NCBI RefSeq assembly: GCF_001039355.2
Contig: NW_019775269.1
Span: 275,707-339,706 of the forward strand
DNA length: 64,000 nucleotides
Direction of reading: 5' to 3'
From: Lingula anatina
Taxonomy: Eukaryota > Brachiopoda > Lingulata > Lingulida > Lingulidae
The position numbers and the translations under genes were made by a program. Below are positions 1 through 12,553 of this stretch, in pieces (within the stretch, counting starts at the first letter, position 1; each line of letters starts with the position of its first letter). The notes beneath the pieces were generated by a model. That model worked only from the letters and a program-made list of their open reading frames with translations. It was not told where the DNA came from and searched no databases.

Positions 1-404
1 TTGACTTTGCAAATTGATGCTAGGTATAGATGTTTTTAACATGCACAGCACAAGTCACATTCATAGGCATGCATGCACTGCACACACCTCAAACACATAT
101 ATTTCTGATGCAGCTAACACATCAAGCTGTTGCAATGTTCTTGATTCAACATTGTGTCAACATTCATAAAGAGCTCCCATTTCATACTCTCTCACACATT
201 TTTACATCTTTGCCATGCCTCACAGTATCTGTCAACTGGACAATAGCCAACATAGCTATGTCACAATGACCTTTCACTTAACTCGCCCAGCACACTTGTC
301 ACTGCTAACACATTTGTCATGAAAATATGTCACTTCATTATCAAAAGCATAGTAAAGGAATCAAATGGAAATAACTATGATTACTTATTCATCATTAAAT
401 ATAG
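1..404. other. Left-edge sequence, no gene supported
   Basis: I see no convincing coding exon here. Short open frames exist on the plus strand, but they have low-complexity composition and no recognisable motif. The stretch is probably intron or flanking sequence of the membrane-protein gene whose exon begins near 405. Confidence 0.4.
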
Positions 405-1736
405 TGGCTCTCCAAATGAAGACAACATCACCGATGCCATCCAAGCAGCAGCAGCCAGTCTACAAGACTTGGTCAACTCTGGTCGTGACCTGAGAGTGGA
501 CAGTGGTCAGTACGAGAGCATTCCAGGAAGTCTGAAGATCATTAGTCACAGGTGGACATGTCCTGAGGGACAGATAAAAGTGGAGGAAGTGTGTGGTAAG
601 TGTATAGCATTTTATCTGGGATAAAATCATGTGAGGAATAGTCAACCAGCATATCTGATTGTTATATTCAGCTGTTACTGGCTTGTTAGGTCTGTATGAG
701 TCATCAACATATGATATTTGCCAATATGTTTACTGTTGATAAGAGAGTGTTCATGCTGAGGGAACCTTTTTTTTGTCTTCCACATAAATATCTATAATCT
801 TGTATTTTGAGGCTAGGTGATCCAAAAATGTTCAGCAAAGTCATCCAAAATGATTATGATTTATTAATATTCTTATACATTAAATAAAAAAGTGCTTTTC
901 AGAATACCTCTGTAGATTGAATGCATGTTTATTTACTGTGTTATATAAGGTCAATTTATATGTCTCTCAACAAGAACCACTACCCAAACAACCTATTATT
1001 ATTAAAAAAAAAGGAAAACAGCCAAATTGGTGTAACAGTACTTATGTGTCAAAAACAATTACCTGTATAGTGGTTGTAGGGGATGTTTATCGAGGCAAAG
1101 TACTGATATACCTGAAATATTTGATAAAGCGGAATTTGAAAGAATACATAATACTAGTATATCAAAACCCAGATCATTTGTATATTTTAAATTAAAATTA
1201 CAGTGGCCTGTCCCAGAGGTAGCTTCCACAACAATTCCTCACCAGATGGCGCCAGTGAGTGTAGCGTGTGTGGACCAGGGACATACCAGGACTTACAGGC
1301 CCAGACTACCTGTAAACTTTGTCCAGATGGCACTGTGTCACTGGCTGGCAGTACACATGTACACCAATGTGAGTACAGCACTGTTTGCCCTGTATGTTTG
1401 CTGCAAATCTTTCCTGATTTTTGGCAAAGTTTCAGGAATCTGGCATATTTCCTATGTGCAATATGACAGCATATCATGTATTTACTTTAAAATTAAGAAT
1501 GTAGACATGACAGCATGCAAAATTTGAAAAATGAAAATATTTTAAAGATACTAAGGCTTTCAGGTTATGGGTAAGAGAGTTTATAAAAAAAGTTCCAACA
1601 TACTCAATATAACCAGATTTTACGAATCTGATTAATTCAGAATCTTGTAATGATAAATTATAGCATATCTATATGTGATAGGGATAATGCATGGTAATAA
1701 AGCTTGTTTATCTCTAGAAATTTAATCTCATACCTC

Positions 1737-1783
<47 letters not shown>

Positions 1784-2321
1784 TTCTCAAGTATCAGGGT
1801 CAGGGGACACTGCAGGCACACCACCAGTGTGGAACCTGCTCACTGTGGTCATAATAGCCAGTGGTGTAGCTGCTGTAACATTTGCCATGTTGACATGCAT
1901 CATCTGCATCACACATCGCAGGGATCGTAAAGTCATCATCACCAGTCTCAAAGATGGCGCCTCAGTGTGCACTAAGTCCACCAGTGACTTGAGCGATTAT
2001 GGAGAGACATATGATCTTCGGGAAATGCGGCTATATAGGAATAGGATGACCAATTCTCAACCAGATCTACTTCCCATGGAGTTAATATGCGCCTGGAATC
2101 CACATGATATTCCTGGAACCAGTACGACTAGTATCCCTCGCAGCAGTACTGCTCCAGAACGGTCGCCAGGTGGCACTGATTACAACCCAAGCCTGTCCCA
2201 CAGGGAAATGTGGGAACAGCCAGTGGGGGTTCACAGAGGGGGGAGACGCCTCAGGACTTTTAGGCCCAAGAGCGGGGACCTATCTGTGACATTTAATGAT
2301 GAAAAAAAGAGTTCATTTTGA
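405..2321 (+). CDS. 3' part of a single-pass membrane protein with a cysteine-rich ephrin-receptor-like (GCC2/GCC3) module
   Basis: Three exons join in phase: about 405-595, 1204-1368 and 1783-2321 (stop TGA). The first exon's 5' edge is the least certain. Exon 1204-1368 encodes a CPRGSF...C..C.PGTY...C..CP.GT...C pattern, typical of the GCC2/GCC3 or ephrin-receptor-like cysteine module found in SCUBE- and SVEP1-type extracellular proteins. The last exon begins with a Ser/Gly/Pro-rich stalk. It continues into a hydrophobic segment (around 1834-1908, starting NLLTVVIIASG), a basic HRRDRK stop-transfer motif, and a cytoplasmic tail of about 130 residues rich in Ser, Pro and Arg. This predicts a type I membrane protein acting at the cell surface; the ligand is unknown. 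Upstream exons lie outside the window. Copies of its cysteine-rich exon and tail exon occur downstream inside the PhyH array. Confidence 0.7.
1738..1779. repeat. (ATT)n microsatellite abutting a splice acceptor
   Basis: About 14 ATT units run directly into the CAG acceptor of the exon at 1783, so they occupy the position of the polypyrimidine tract. Confidence 0.95.
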
Positions 2322-2345
2322 TGGCAGAGGAACTAGTAGCTTAAN

Positions 2346-3245
2346 TTATGTGGTATCATTTTATTAACATCAAATTTCACAAAAAGACCAAAAATACAAT
2401 TCCATGGAACAGCGGTTTTATACTCATTAGTCACATAATAAGTAGACCAGGCATTATAACTACTCAAGATCTACCTACTTTGATTACTCTGATTCAGGGG
2501 GTGAAACTTCTGTTGTCCAGTGTGTGTATCTGACGGTTAAGATCAAAAAGCTAACTCGTAGATGACTGTAATTTTTCACCACGGTCTAAGACCAGGGTAC
2601 GGATATTTTACAGACATCTAATGCAGACATAATGTCACAGGTCCAGGCCTAATCAAGCCCGCTTCCTAAGTGGCCCAGACCACATCCTAATTAAGACCTG
2701 TCCCAGACCACTTCGTGACCAAGTTAATTGACCAACATCTTTTTTTCCGACAGGAACAGTAGTTAATTGGCCTACAAGTTGAAATAAAAATGAAATAATA
2801 AAATAATAATAATAAAATAAATACGCTATCTGGGATTTATGCTGATTCACCTCTTCGGGTATTACTGTTATGAAATAGATTTTCTTTAAAATTGATTCAA
2901 TCCCAAAGAGGACAATAAGCCAAATGGTCATATAGTGTACTTATGAAACCATTTATATTCTACTTAATAGTGGATCATAATAAAAGATACCACAATTAAT
3001 GTTATTATCAATAACATTAATAACGAATCTTTTAAAGAATGCGATATAATTAAGATTATATCGAACACACACATGGACGCAGGCAGGCAGGCACGCACGC
3101 ACACACACATACACGCCTATTTCAATAAACGGTACATACAAAACTAGTATCAATACAGATATAAACCAATTGAAAATCTGAGGGCGGAAGTAACTCAAAG
3201 AATCGGCCGGTAAATAGTGATTAACTGCGACAGGCCATTTTGCAG
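2346..3245. repeat. Recent segmental duplicate block (partner 15820-16715)
   Basis: From 2348 the sequence matches 15822 onward with only scattered substitutions and small indels, roughly 98% identity by eye. It has no coding potential of its own and contains a (CA)n/(CACG)n tract near 3066-3115. The block starts one base after an ambiguous N at 2345, right where the 3' UTR of the upstream gene would continue. The similarity continues through the exon copy at 3246 and PhyH-1 exon 1, then falls off. Confidence 0.85.
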
Positions 3246-3410
3246 TGGCCTGTCCCAGAAGCAGCTTCTACAACAATTACTCACCAGATGGCACCAGTGA
3301 GTGTAGCTTGTGTGGACCAGGGACGTGCCAGGACTTACAGGCCCAGACTACCTGTCAACTCTGTCCAGATGGCACAGTGTCACTGGCTGGCAGTACACAT
3401 CTACACCAAT
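3246..3410 (+). pseudogene. Orphan duplicate of the cysteine-rich exon, donor site lost
   Basis: This is a 165-nt copy of the exon at 1204-1368 with the same reading frame and cysteine spacing and no stop codon. The CAG acceptor is retained. The donor, GTGAGT in the parental exon, reads GGGAGT here, so this copy should not splice normally. No transmembrane or tail exon follows, because PhyH-1 lies next. I infer a duplicated exon carried along when the PhyH array expanded. Confidence 0.8.
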
Positions 3411-4174
3411 GGGAGTACAGCACTGTTTGCCCTGTGTGTCTGCTGCAAATCGTTGCTGATTTTTGGCTCAGTTTCAGGAATCTGGTATATTGCCTATGTG
3501 CAATATGACAGCATATCCTGTATTTACTTTAAAATTAGGAATGTAGACATGTCTGCATGAACATTTGAAAAATGTTTTAAAGAGGCTAAGGTTTTCAGGT
3601 CATGGGTAAGAGGATCTATTGATAAGTACATCTGTTATATAGAAATAAATACATAAATTAATTATGTTAAAAGAATATTTTTGTTCCCTCTGCTAACAAA
3701 GACCATCGTGTACTGAGCAACTGGAGTATTCTTCGTTGATTCTGTGTTTTGGCTCAGAACTGACCTCACACGTATGTCTAGACATCTTGTAAGTCTGGTA
3801 TAGTTGATTATGATTAATCGACAGGTTTAAACATAATTTGAAATGTCTTATTTGGTTTGCCACACTGTAAAGGTGTCGTTTTTACACATTAATGTAATAT
3901 ACCAGCAGATTCAGTTGCCTGTTTTGCAACATTTTATTTTTAATCTTATTGTATTTATTCAACGCACTCTTTTTACATTATGATGACACCGATAACAGGA
4001 AACTGAGGGCCCGTGTTAAATGAAAAACAAGTAAATGTCAATTTAAAACACTAACGCAACAGCTAGTTCTCCATCTGTAACCTTCAACTATGTCAGTTTG
4101 TAGCCAAGTCATTTAATACAAGGAACCGTGGTTAACTTGCACACATTTGCTGGCAGTAGTACACGAGTAACAGG
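3411..4174. other. 5' flank of PhyH-1
   Basis: No coding exon is visible. The last 300 bases hold a block conserved upstream of most PhyH copies. It contains TGATGACACCGAT, AACTGAGGGCCC and CAAGTAAATG-type segments, then TTGCACACATTTGCT and GTACACGAGTAAC just before the ATG. The final 100 bases probably include the 5' UTR or promoter. I cannot identify a TATA box. Confidence 0.5.
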
Positions 4175-4838
4175 ATGGGAGAATCCGTAAGGACGACTGA
4201 CGGGACAGGTAACTTTTGTTTAAGCAAGGAGTTATAACTCCTTGGTTTAAGTGATAATGAATTGTCACTATAACGATTAAAGATATTTCATTTTAGTCTC
4301 GCCCATGTAAAAAGAAATACAAAATTTGAAGCAGTAAAATATGGCAGTTCTTTATAATACGCTGAGATACTGAATATCCCTTTAAATACACGTTAGAGCA
4401 TTATTTATAGATAAAATCTCTCCTTAATTCTTAAATCGGCATCAACTCTTGGCAACTAAATTAACCATGTTATTATTACTAATCATAAATAAAAAGTTGT
4501 TCTGATCATTTAAAAGATCAAAATTGTTAAAACGTCTAGCAATTTTAAAAATTTCAACACGTTTATCAGTAAAAATGTCAGTTAAGTAGGAGGTGGACCT
4601 CGTCCTTAGTACACCCAGATTCACATAAAGGGAAGGTACTTTCCACAATAGCTAATTTTTGATATCAACCCGTTTTTATTCGACGTGGGGCAACCCCACA
4701 CATCACCTAAGCAAGTTCCTTTCGTTGTTTATATATAAGTACCTTACGTCGAGACTAAAGTGCATTCAAACCAGTGACAATTAGCCCAGGTACAATTGTC
4801 TGCAACTGTACGCAGACTGGTTATTTAAACTTACTATA

Positions 4839-4907
<69 letters not shown>

Positions 4908-7900
4908 GGGAGGGAGAAACTGTAGGGTAGCGAGAGAGAGAAGGAGAAACTGTAGGGTCGCGTGAGTGTCTTTGAACATGCTTGCTTGTGTGTTGTGATT
5001 TTGCTGTGAAGATTAGTCTACAACCCGTTGTGATTTCCATGCATGATGATATGTTCACTAATAAATGCGTCTCACTGAGAGGCATGCATTCGAAATTTTA
5101 GGCTATCAGTATACAGATAACTTTGACGTTACTGACGAAGTGAAAGAGCAGTATGACAGGGATGGTTTCATTATATTGCGGTAAGGCTGAAAACTGTTTC
5201 GAAACTTTACCCTCTTGTTTGCAAAAATAAGTTTTTATATATGAAAGTTGAAATAACTAGTCAATATCAGCACCCCCTACAGACCTTTTATGCTGGTAAA
5301 TATTTGCATCGAATATTTGATAAATATAAAATATGGTCTTACATATACTAGTATATCCAGTAATGCTAAGTCTGATGAAACTCAACGAGGACAGATGATA
5401 GCATCACCAAACATGTTATTGTATGCATTGACCGATGGCGTAATCGCCGAGATTTTTACCAATCACGGAAAAAGAAAACGAGTCATTTGCATCTGATCTT
5501 GGAAGACACTGACATTCAGGCAGCACTTGAACCTTTTTCCAACCCTCTAATGTCTTTGCGTTCAGGAATTTTTTGGACACCGAAGAGGTGACTAACTTGA
5601 GAACAGCCCTGGAGCAAGACAAGACCCTGGAGGACAATTACTATACCAGGGACGACGGGGAGGGAAATCAGGCCAAAATGGCAAACTGGAATCACCCTGT
5701 GGATGACATAACCGGGATGATAGGGAGGAGTGATAAAGCTGCCGGTACCATGGAAAAGGTAGCTACAGTACATGTAGGCCTCATAGTCTTTATCGACTGT
5801 CGTTCATTTTTCCTCGAATGTAAAATCACGATTTCACTGCACAAATTGTTTGACCTAATACTAGGCCTTATTCTCTACATTTTTTGAAGGGAAAATCACA
5901 AAATGAGTTATTCTATTAATCTTATTTAGACTGCCAGGCTTCAGTATTCAGTTAAGATACTGAGATTATCTGTCTCTGTGGAAATTTGGCGTCCATTTTA
6001 AGCCTATAAATTAAATTTTGTATCTTCAGTAAGCAAACAAATTTTAAAAAATCCAAACTTTGATTCCAGCTTTTAGGGGGAGAGGTGTATCAATATCACG
6101 CCAAAGTCGTCATGAAAGAACCGTTCACAGGGGGTGCATTTGTGTGGCACCAGGATTACGGGTAAAATTTTACTGGCCCCTTTTTGTCATTATTTTGATA
6201 CTGTTTTGATATACCATGTGTCATCGCACATTGTACAAACCTGTAAGCTGCCAAGGTAAAAATTTGAATAGCGTGCAGCCAGTTTAGAATAAAGCTGTTT
6301 GGTAACGACCTTTACGTACTGCATCACTCGCATTCGCATTACCATTCCAAAGAGGAGGCTGCGTACGTTTTTCAAAGAAAAAAAGATGAGACTGCAAGCT
6401 AGTTCTCTCTGGTTATGCATTTTGATCATTGATTTTAGCATTAGCACCATGATGTTTATGCACAAGCTGTTGAGTCTACATTTTAGGTTTCAGTTAAAAA
6501 CAGTTCCATTTAGTCAATATGATGTCATAACAAAATTTAGAAAAGGCATTTGTTGTTAGATGAGTTTCTAATCACGATATCAAGAATATATTCTCATATT
6601 TTCTTGATATTGGTGGTTATTTACTGCCCGCCCTGCTAATTGCTATTTCCAGTGTTTGGTACCATTACGGCAATCTGTTTCCTAACATGGGCACAGTGTG
6701 GATTGCTGTGGACAGAGCAGACAGAACAAATGGGTGTCTACAGGTAATGAAACACGACTTGTATGTACATGTAGCAATCATTAATATTCACAGAATCCAT
6801 CAAGATGAATGCTGATGCCAATGTTCAATTCTATACAAAGAATGATTCAAAAGCATGAAATATTGATGTCTCTGCAGCCCGTAAAGGAAGCACTGGTTAC
6901 TCCTACTTTTGGTAAAAATTTAGAACAATGGTGTAAAGTAACAACATTTATATTGCATATTCATTTCCCGTTCATATTTTGGTGACACCACCAGCTTTTC
7001 TAGTTTTTTTTCCTATAAAGAATGTGCAAGGTGACATCCGCTAACTTCATACCCGCAAAGACAAGTACCTTTCAAACCTATTTCTACATGTCCGCCACTG
7101 TATAAATTAGACCAAAGAGACTATATTTTATCACCACATCCTTTATATACGTGCAGATACTACTTGGCTCCCATCAAGCTGGGCGACTGGAGCACGTGAA
7201 AGTCGGTGAACAAGCAAGGGCTGACCAGGAACGCGTAGAACTCCTTGCCAAAACCTGCCCCTTGACCTACGTCCAGCTTGACCCTGGAGACGCTGTGATA
7301 TTTCATTGTAATCTAGTCCATCGAAGTGACCAGAATCACAGCCAGAACCGGCGCTGGGCTTACCTTGTTTGCTATAACCGTGCATCCAATGACCCAGTGT
7401 ATAAACATCACTATCCCAACTACACGCCCCTGATTAAGGTAGGCATAATACAGTCCATTATTTTCATAATTACATTCATAAATACATAATATTTTTATCA
7501 TTTTTATATTTGTTTGTTAAATTTGCATAATACACCACATTTCAAATGGAACTTAGCCGAATAGACCCTTGACGTCCATTTTACTAGTACTATCACCTCT
7601 TTAACATTCATGTGACCTTTATATTGTTTTGTATATTGCATTACCTTTATGGATTAATTTTATTGCCTGCCCTTCTTTGCCCTTGACAATAACGAAATAT
7701 TTGGTCGATTTCAAATAAGCCAGTAGTCATCACATTGGCAAAATATGGAAGGCCCTTTCTCCATTTATTTCTGTAGGCATTTTCACTCCACTAAACTACT
7801 ATTTCTTTCAAAAAAAAAAAAAAAAATGACGTGACATGCAAGGGGTCTATTTATGAAATATTAGCGATTGACGTGCCGCTTTATTTTATAATAACATATC

Positions 7901-8117
7901 GTTCCTTTCTTATTTCAAGGTGCCGAATAGCAGAATAAAGGGATGTGACACTAAAACATCCTACGAAGGAAAGAATTTTTTCAAGGACCCTCCAATATCC
8001 CGGTGTGAAAGGAATGCATGTCCCACCGGAACGGATGTCCGGAGAACCTCCGTTCCTGGGGAAATATGTCCTATGGACGTGCGTTCCCTCGGATGTGCTG
8101 TCCTACCCGGACCTTGA
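4175..8117 (+). CDS. PhyH-1: phytanoyl-CoA dioxygenase family protein with a transposon-derived C-terminus
   Basis: Seven exons: 4175-4208, 5102-5180, 5566-5758, 6070-6161, 6653-6743, 7157-7438 and 7920-8117. Exons 1-6 have the array's standard lengths and phases with GT/AG borders. The product is a predicted non-haem Fe(II)/2-oxoglutarate oxygenase. The metal ligands are H129 and D131 (WHQDYG) and H218 (LHRSDQN); the 2-oxoglutarate Arg is R229 (NRRW). The HxD-to-His and His-to-Arg spacings match those of human PHYH. The residue after Gly133 is Val (VWYHYGN), unique in the array. Exon 7 begins normally (VPNSRIK) but departs from the usual GPKRDRDPAIEV tail after FFKDP. From about 8004 it reads into a 604-bp inverted-repeat element and stops at 8117. 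The catalytic core is intact, so the enzyme may still fold. Invertebrate relatives are often auto-named L-proline trans-4-hydroxylase-like, but the substrate is unknown. Confidence 0.75.
4841..4907. repeat. (GT)n-(GA)n compound microsatellite in PhyH-1 intron 1
   Basis: GT units run from 4841 to about 4881, followed by GA units to 4907. The same compound tract sits at the same position, shortly before exon 2, in PhyH-3 (18212-18310) and PhyH-5 (31845-31913). Confidence 0.95.
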
Positions 8118-8607
8118 TTCCCAGCTGTATTAATACGCAGCTAGGACGTGTTCCTGTCGGACATAATCGGAAATTATATATATATATATAGCCTATATTC
8201 CTAAATCTAATATTAATTTGTAGTCATTTTTTCGTTTATTTAAAGTATCTTAAATTAGCCGAATAAAGGATGTATTGGGGAACATGTATACAAATAATTA
8301 TAAGAAACGTAATAACATTCTTAAACATCTCGTTTAAGTGTTCTAAAATTAACACCTCATCCATATGAAAATGTCAGAAGATATCTGTTACTAGTCTAGC
8401 TGGGAAAATATGTCCGACTAGGACATCGATACCTGTCTGCAGGACTTGGAATACTAAGTAATGGATGTCCACTGGACTTTAAATCCCAGGAAATTATGTC
8501 CTAGGACATGCGTTCCTAGAAATGGAAGACCCTGGACATGCATTCCCAGGACCTAGGAATACATGTTCTACGGACATGCATTACGGCGGACATCCATTCC
8601 CTTCACA
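8004..8607. mobile_element. 604-bp non-autonomous TIR element inserted in PhyH-1 exon 7
   Basis: The ends are TGTGAA and TTCACA, flanked by CCGG on both sides (8000-8003 and 8608-8611). PhyH-3 carries the uninterrupted site, TCCCGGCCTTC, near 21729, so the element and a 4-bp target duplication are defined by direct comparison. CCGG is itself palindromic, so it could instead be the outermost TIR bases. The two arms (about 160 and 215 bp) hold many related short motifs of the type GGACATGCATTCC or GGACGTGCGTTCC in both orientations around an AT-rich centre. There is no transposase open frame. I do not recognise the superfamily. Confidence 0.85.
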
Positions 8608-8611
8608 CCGG

Positions 8612-9180
8612 CCTTCTAAATTAAAATACAAAATTACAGTCCCAGCAATACAATTATTTTGCAACACACAACTAGCGCACCCTATGACCAGAGAGTAACA
8701 TGCAATTCTTTACACATATATATAGTATTTTAGCAGAGCACCACATTAATTTTCTGTTACAATCATTGTATGATTGGCGAGGAATACACTATAGCTGTAG
8801 CCCTTGTGGTTTTATGTTCTTTTCCTTTAATGTTTTCAATCAATATATTTTAATACTTTAAATTCCATTTAATATTTTGCTTCTAATTTAAGCTTCATTT
8901 GGGTGAATGTCTATTGCTTATGCACTATAGCAAGTTACGTTGTACGTACTATATGTTTATTTCTTGCAATATCAGTATAAGAGCAATAAATACACGAATT
9001 GATTGTGTGTGAAGAAATGTGTTTTTCCCCTCTTCTTTCAAAGCCTTTTCTGGTATTACATGTGCGTAAATTGGGCAACTGGAATATCCTCTGTTGACGT
9101 ACAAAACTGACTTTTCTTTCATTTGATTAGACAACTTACTCAGAATTACCAAGGGAGTTAAAATTCAATGTTTAGTTTAT
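8612..9180. other. 3' flank of PhyH-1
   Basis: No gene is seen. The stretch parallels 21730-22345, downstream of PhyH-3. Its start also resembles the region around 29030, which normally lies about 1 kb beyond the PhyH-4 stop codon. Confidence 0.6.
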
Positions 9181-9300
9181 TGTGGGAACAGCTAGTGGGG
9201 GTTCACAGAGGGGGGAGACGCCCCAGGACTTTTAGACCCAAGAGTGGGACATTTAATGACGAAAAATAGAGTTCATTTTGATGGCAGAGGACTTAGTACC
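9181..9300 (+). pseudogene. Fragment of the membrane-protein tail exon
   Basis: This stretch matches 2209-2341, the end of the upstream gene's last exon and the start of its UTR, with substitutions. An 11-base deletion removes the GACCTATCTGT segment and brings in an early stop. The sequence after it (9300-9720) may be a copy of the parental 3' UTR, which in the parental locus is cut off at the N at 2345. Part of it recurs at about 29399 (GCTGCCATAGAAGGTTCC). Confidence 0.8.
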
Positions 9301-10323
9301 TTTACTTTTAATTCATTAAATATGAAAGATATTAAGTTAGTAGATATTAAGATGGTGACTGACATCTTTAAAATTGAGAGATGAAATGTGTATTTGTTAC
9401 TGTTATTTTAAAGGAAGATAACCCCTCCTTCATGGTCATTGATCATGTTCTCCCTATACAGTAAGTTTGTAAATTTTGTGTCACACTACTTTATAATTGT
9501 TTAAAAGGATTTAATACATATTTAGTATTGATGAAATTTCTATTTACATTTTAATCATAGCAGGTCTTGTTGTATGTGTTTGCTTAATATTAAACAGGCC
9601 AGTATATCTGTTTTCATTGTCTTAAATCTTTCCTTTTTTATAGCTTGTATTAGAGTAACTGTACTATTTCTTTTTCAGAAAAAAATGCTGCCATAGAAGG
9701 TTCCAGGCAGTAGAGTGATATGTTAAAATAATCCATTAAATTTGCTCAAAGCACTATATGTAAAACATTTTTTAAATATAATGCATGAGCTTTTACTGAA
9801 ACCCAAAGACTTCAATGTAGTTCGTTGTCAAACCATTATAAAAAGTGACAAAGTTAAAATATAGTAGGGACCTTACAGTCAGTCCCACACCTATGTCTAG
9901 ACATCATGTCAGTCTGTTAGAGTTGATTATGATTGATCGTCAATTGTAAAAACATAATTTGAAATGTCTTATTTGGCTTGTCACACTGTAAAGGTGCCGT
10001 TTTTACACATTGATATAAAATACCAGCAGATTTAGTTGTCTGTTTTGCAACATTTATTTTTTAAAAATCTTATTGTATTCATTCAATGCACTCTTTTTAC
10101 ATTACGATGACACCGATGTCAGGAAACTGAGGGCCCGGGTAAAATGAAAATCAAGTTAATGTCAATTGAAAATATATCGTAAACAACATGATAAAAACAC
10201 TACCACAACAGCTTGATCTCCATCCGTAACCTTCAACTATGTCAGTTTGTAGCCAAGTCATTAAATACAAAGAAACGGGGTAAACTTGCACACATTTGCT
10301 TGCAGTAGTACACGAGTAACAAG
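9301..10323. other. 5' flank of PhyH-2
   Basis: No coding exon is visible. The first part may be duplicated UTR of the membrane-protein gene. From about 9900 it follows the conserved upstream block seen at 3770-4174 before PhyH-1. Confidence 0.5.
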
Positions 10324-10756
10324 ATGGGAGAATCCGTAAGGACGACTGACGGGACAGGTAAATTGTGTTTTTAAGTGATAATGATCTGTCAGTATAAAGA
10401 TTAACGATATTTCTTTTTAGTCTCACCCATATAAAAGGAAAAACAAAATTAGAAGCAGTAAAATATGGCAGTTCTATATAGAACGGCGAGGGACTGAATA
10501 TCCCTTGAAATATACGTTAGAGCAGTTATTTATTTATAGATAAAATCTCTCCTTAATTCTTAAATCAGCAACAACTCTTGGCAACTAAATTTCCCATGTT
10601 ATCCTTACTAATCATAAATAAAAAGTTGTTCTGATCATTTAAAAGATCAAAATTGTTAAAACGTCTAGCAATTTCTAAAAAATTCAACACCTTTATCAGT
10701 TAAAAATGACAGTTAAGTAGGAGGTGGACCTCGTCCTTAATACGCCCAGATTCACA

Positions 10757-10902
10757 TTCGCGGTATCTTGTGATCACGGAAGTAACTGGCTCGCGCTGCC
10801 AGTAATTACGCCGCGGGATATTCAGGGCACAGACCGTGATCACAAGATACCGCAAATAGAAAATAGATTTTTAGAAAATAGCCTTTCCATGTGAACGGTC
10901 CC
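10757..10902. mobile_element. Partial relative of the 224-bp TA-type element
   Basis: It shares the inner TIR CGGTATCTTGTGATCA...TGATCACAAGATACCG and the right end CATGTGAACGGTCCC with the complete element at 28562-28785. The outer left arm is missing. It lies in PhyH-2 intron 1. Confidence 0.75.
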
Positions 10903-11271
10903 GTAAGTGTACAATCCAGTAAATGTGTCTTACTAAGATGCATGCATTCGAAATTTTAGGCTATCAGTATACAGATAACTTTGACGTTACTGACGAAGTG
11001 AAAGAGCAGTTTGACAGAAGTGGTTTCATTATATTGCGGTTAGGCAGTAAACAGTTTAGAAACTTTACCCTCTTGTTTGCATGATTAACAAGTTTCCTAA
11101 ATGAAAGTTGAAATAACTATCCAATACCAGCAACTTCCCCTGCAGACCTTTTATGCTAGTGAACATTCGCATCGAACACTCGATATTTAAAACTAATTTT
11201 ATCTAATTTAAACCGAGTTTATTAACACACATACGCACTAAGTGTTATAATTTGATAAATACAGAATGTGA

Positions 11272-11275
<4 letters not shown>

Positions 11276-11329
<54 letters not shown>
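11276..11329. repeat. (CA)n-(TA)n microsatellite in PhyH-2 intron 2
   Basis: About 19 CA units are followed by about 8 TA units. Confidence 0.95.
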
Positions 11330-12553
11330 CCGGTAATGTAAAGTCTGAGAAAATTCAATAAGGACAGATGGGTTATCACGTACCAAACATGATATTGTAT
11401 GCATCGACCAATTTTTTGCCAGTCACGGAAAAAAAGACACATAAAAATTTGCCTCTGATCTTGGAAGACATTGAATTCAGGCATCACTTGAACCTTTTTC
11501 CAACCCTCTAATGTCTTTGCGTTCAGGAAGTTTTTGGACACCGAAGAGGTGACTAACTTGAGAAAGGCCCTGGAGCAAGACAAGACCCTGGAGGAGAATT
11601 ACTATACCAGGGACGATGGGGAAGGATATCAGATCAAATTGGCCAGCTGGGGTCACCCTGCTGATGACATTACCGGGATGATAGTGAAGAGTGAGAAAGC
11701 TGCCGGTACCATGGAGAAGGTAGGTTCATTGGTCTTAGAGCATTTGTCGACTGTCATTCATTTTTCCTCGACTGTAAAATCATAATTTGACAACACGAAT
11801 TGTTTACCTTCATAGTAGGGCCTACGGCTAATTCTTGACATTTTTGGTTCAAAATGTGTTATTTAATCAATGTTATTTTAATTGGCTTCAGTCTTCACTT
11901 ACCACACTAAGTGGAAAAATGTCTCGCATTTTTAGCGTATATATATTTGAATATTGTAAAACAAATTTCCAAAATTTGATTCCAGCTTTTAGATGGAGAG
12001 GTATATCAATATCACGCCAAAGTCATTATGAAAGAACCGTTAACAGGAGGTGCGTTTTTATGGCACCAGGATTACGGGTAAATTTCTAAGGACCGTTTTT
12101 TTTTTTTTTTACATTATGCTTACATGTACATTGCATGTGTCATCGTACAATCTACGATCCTGGAAGTTGTCTAGATAAAAGTGTGAAGCCAGTATGGAAA
12201 AATTCTGTCTGGAAACAACATGTTACACGTGCATTCACATTACCAACACAAAGGGGAGGAGAGTCAATTTAACAAGAATGGTAGGTTTATGAATCGAAGT
12301 CCGAATTCACATACAAGATCTAGAGTAATTAGGGTTAATCGTAGTATTGGGGTTATTACATGGGACGAATGTCACCTGCACAAAGTAATAGGGAACGGAC
12401 TACGGTTCCTAGGGAAATACCATTCCCTACAAAGGCGCCATTTCTACACAATAATGTACAATACCAGCAGAGCAAGTCTTCTGTCCCAACATTTCATTTT
12501 TCAATATTCTTGTTTTCACGCAGCGCGCCAATTCTACATTATGATAACACCTA

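Noticed and set aside
1246-1527. Alternative-frame open reading frames over the cysteine-rich exon and its copies
   Set aside because: The frame with the conserved cysteines and matching splice phases is the real one; the others run past the donor without support.
4834-5085. Open frames over GT/CA/GA tracts encoding runs of His-Thr, Cys-Val or Ser-Leu
   Set aside because: They are microsatellite translations with no coding signal.
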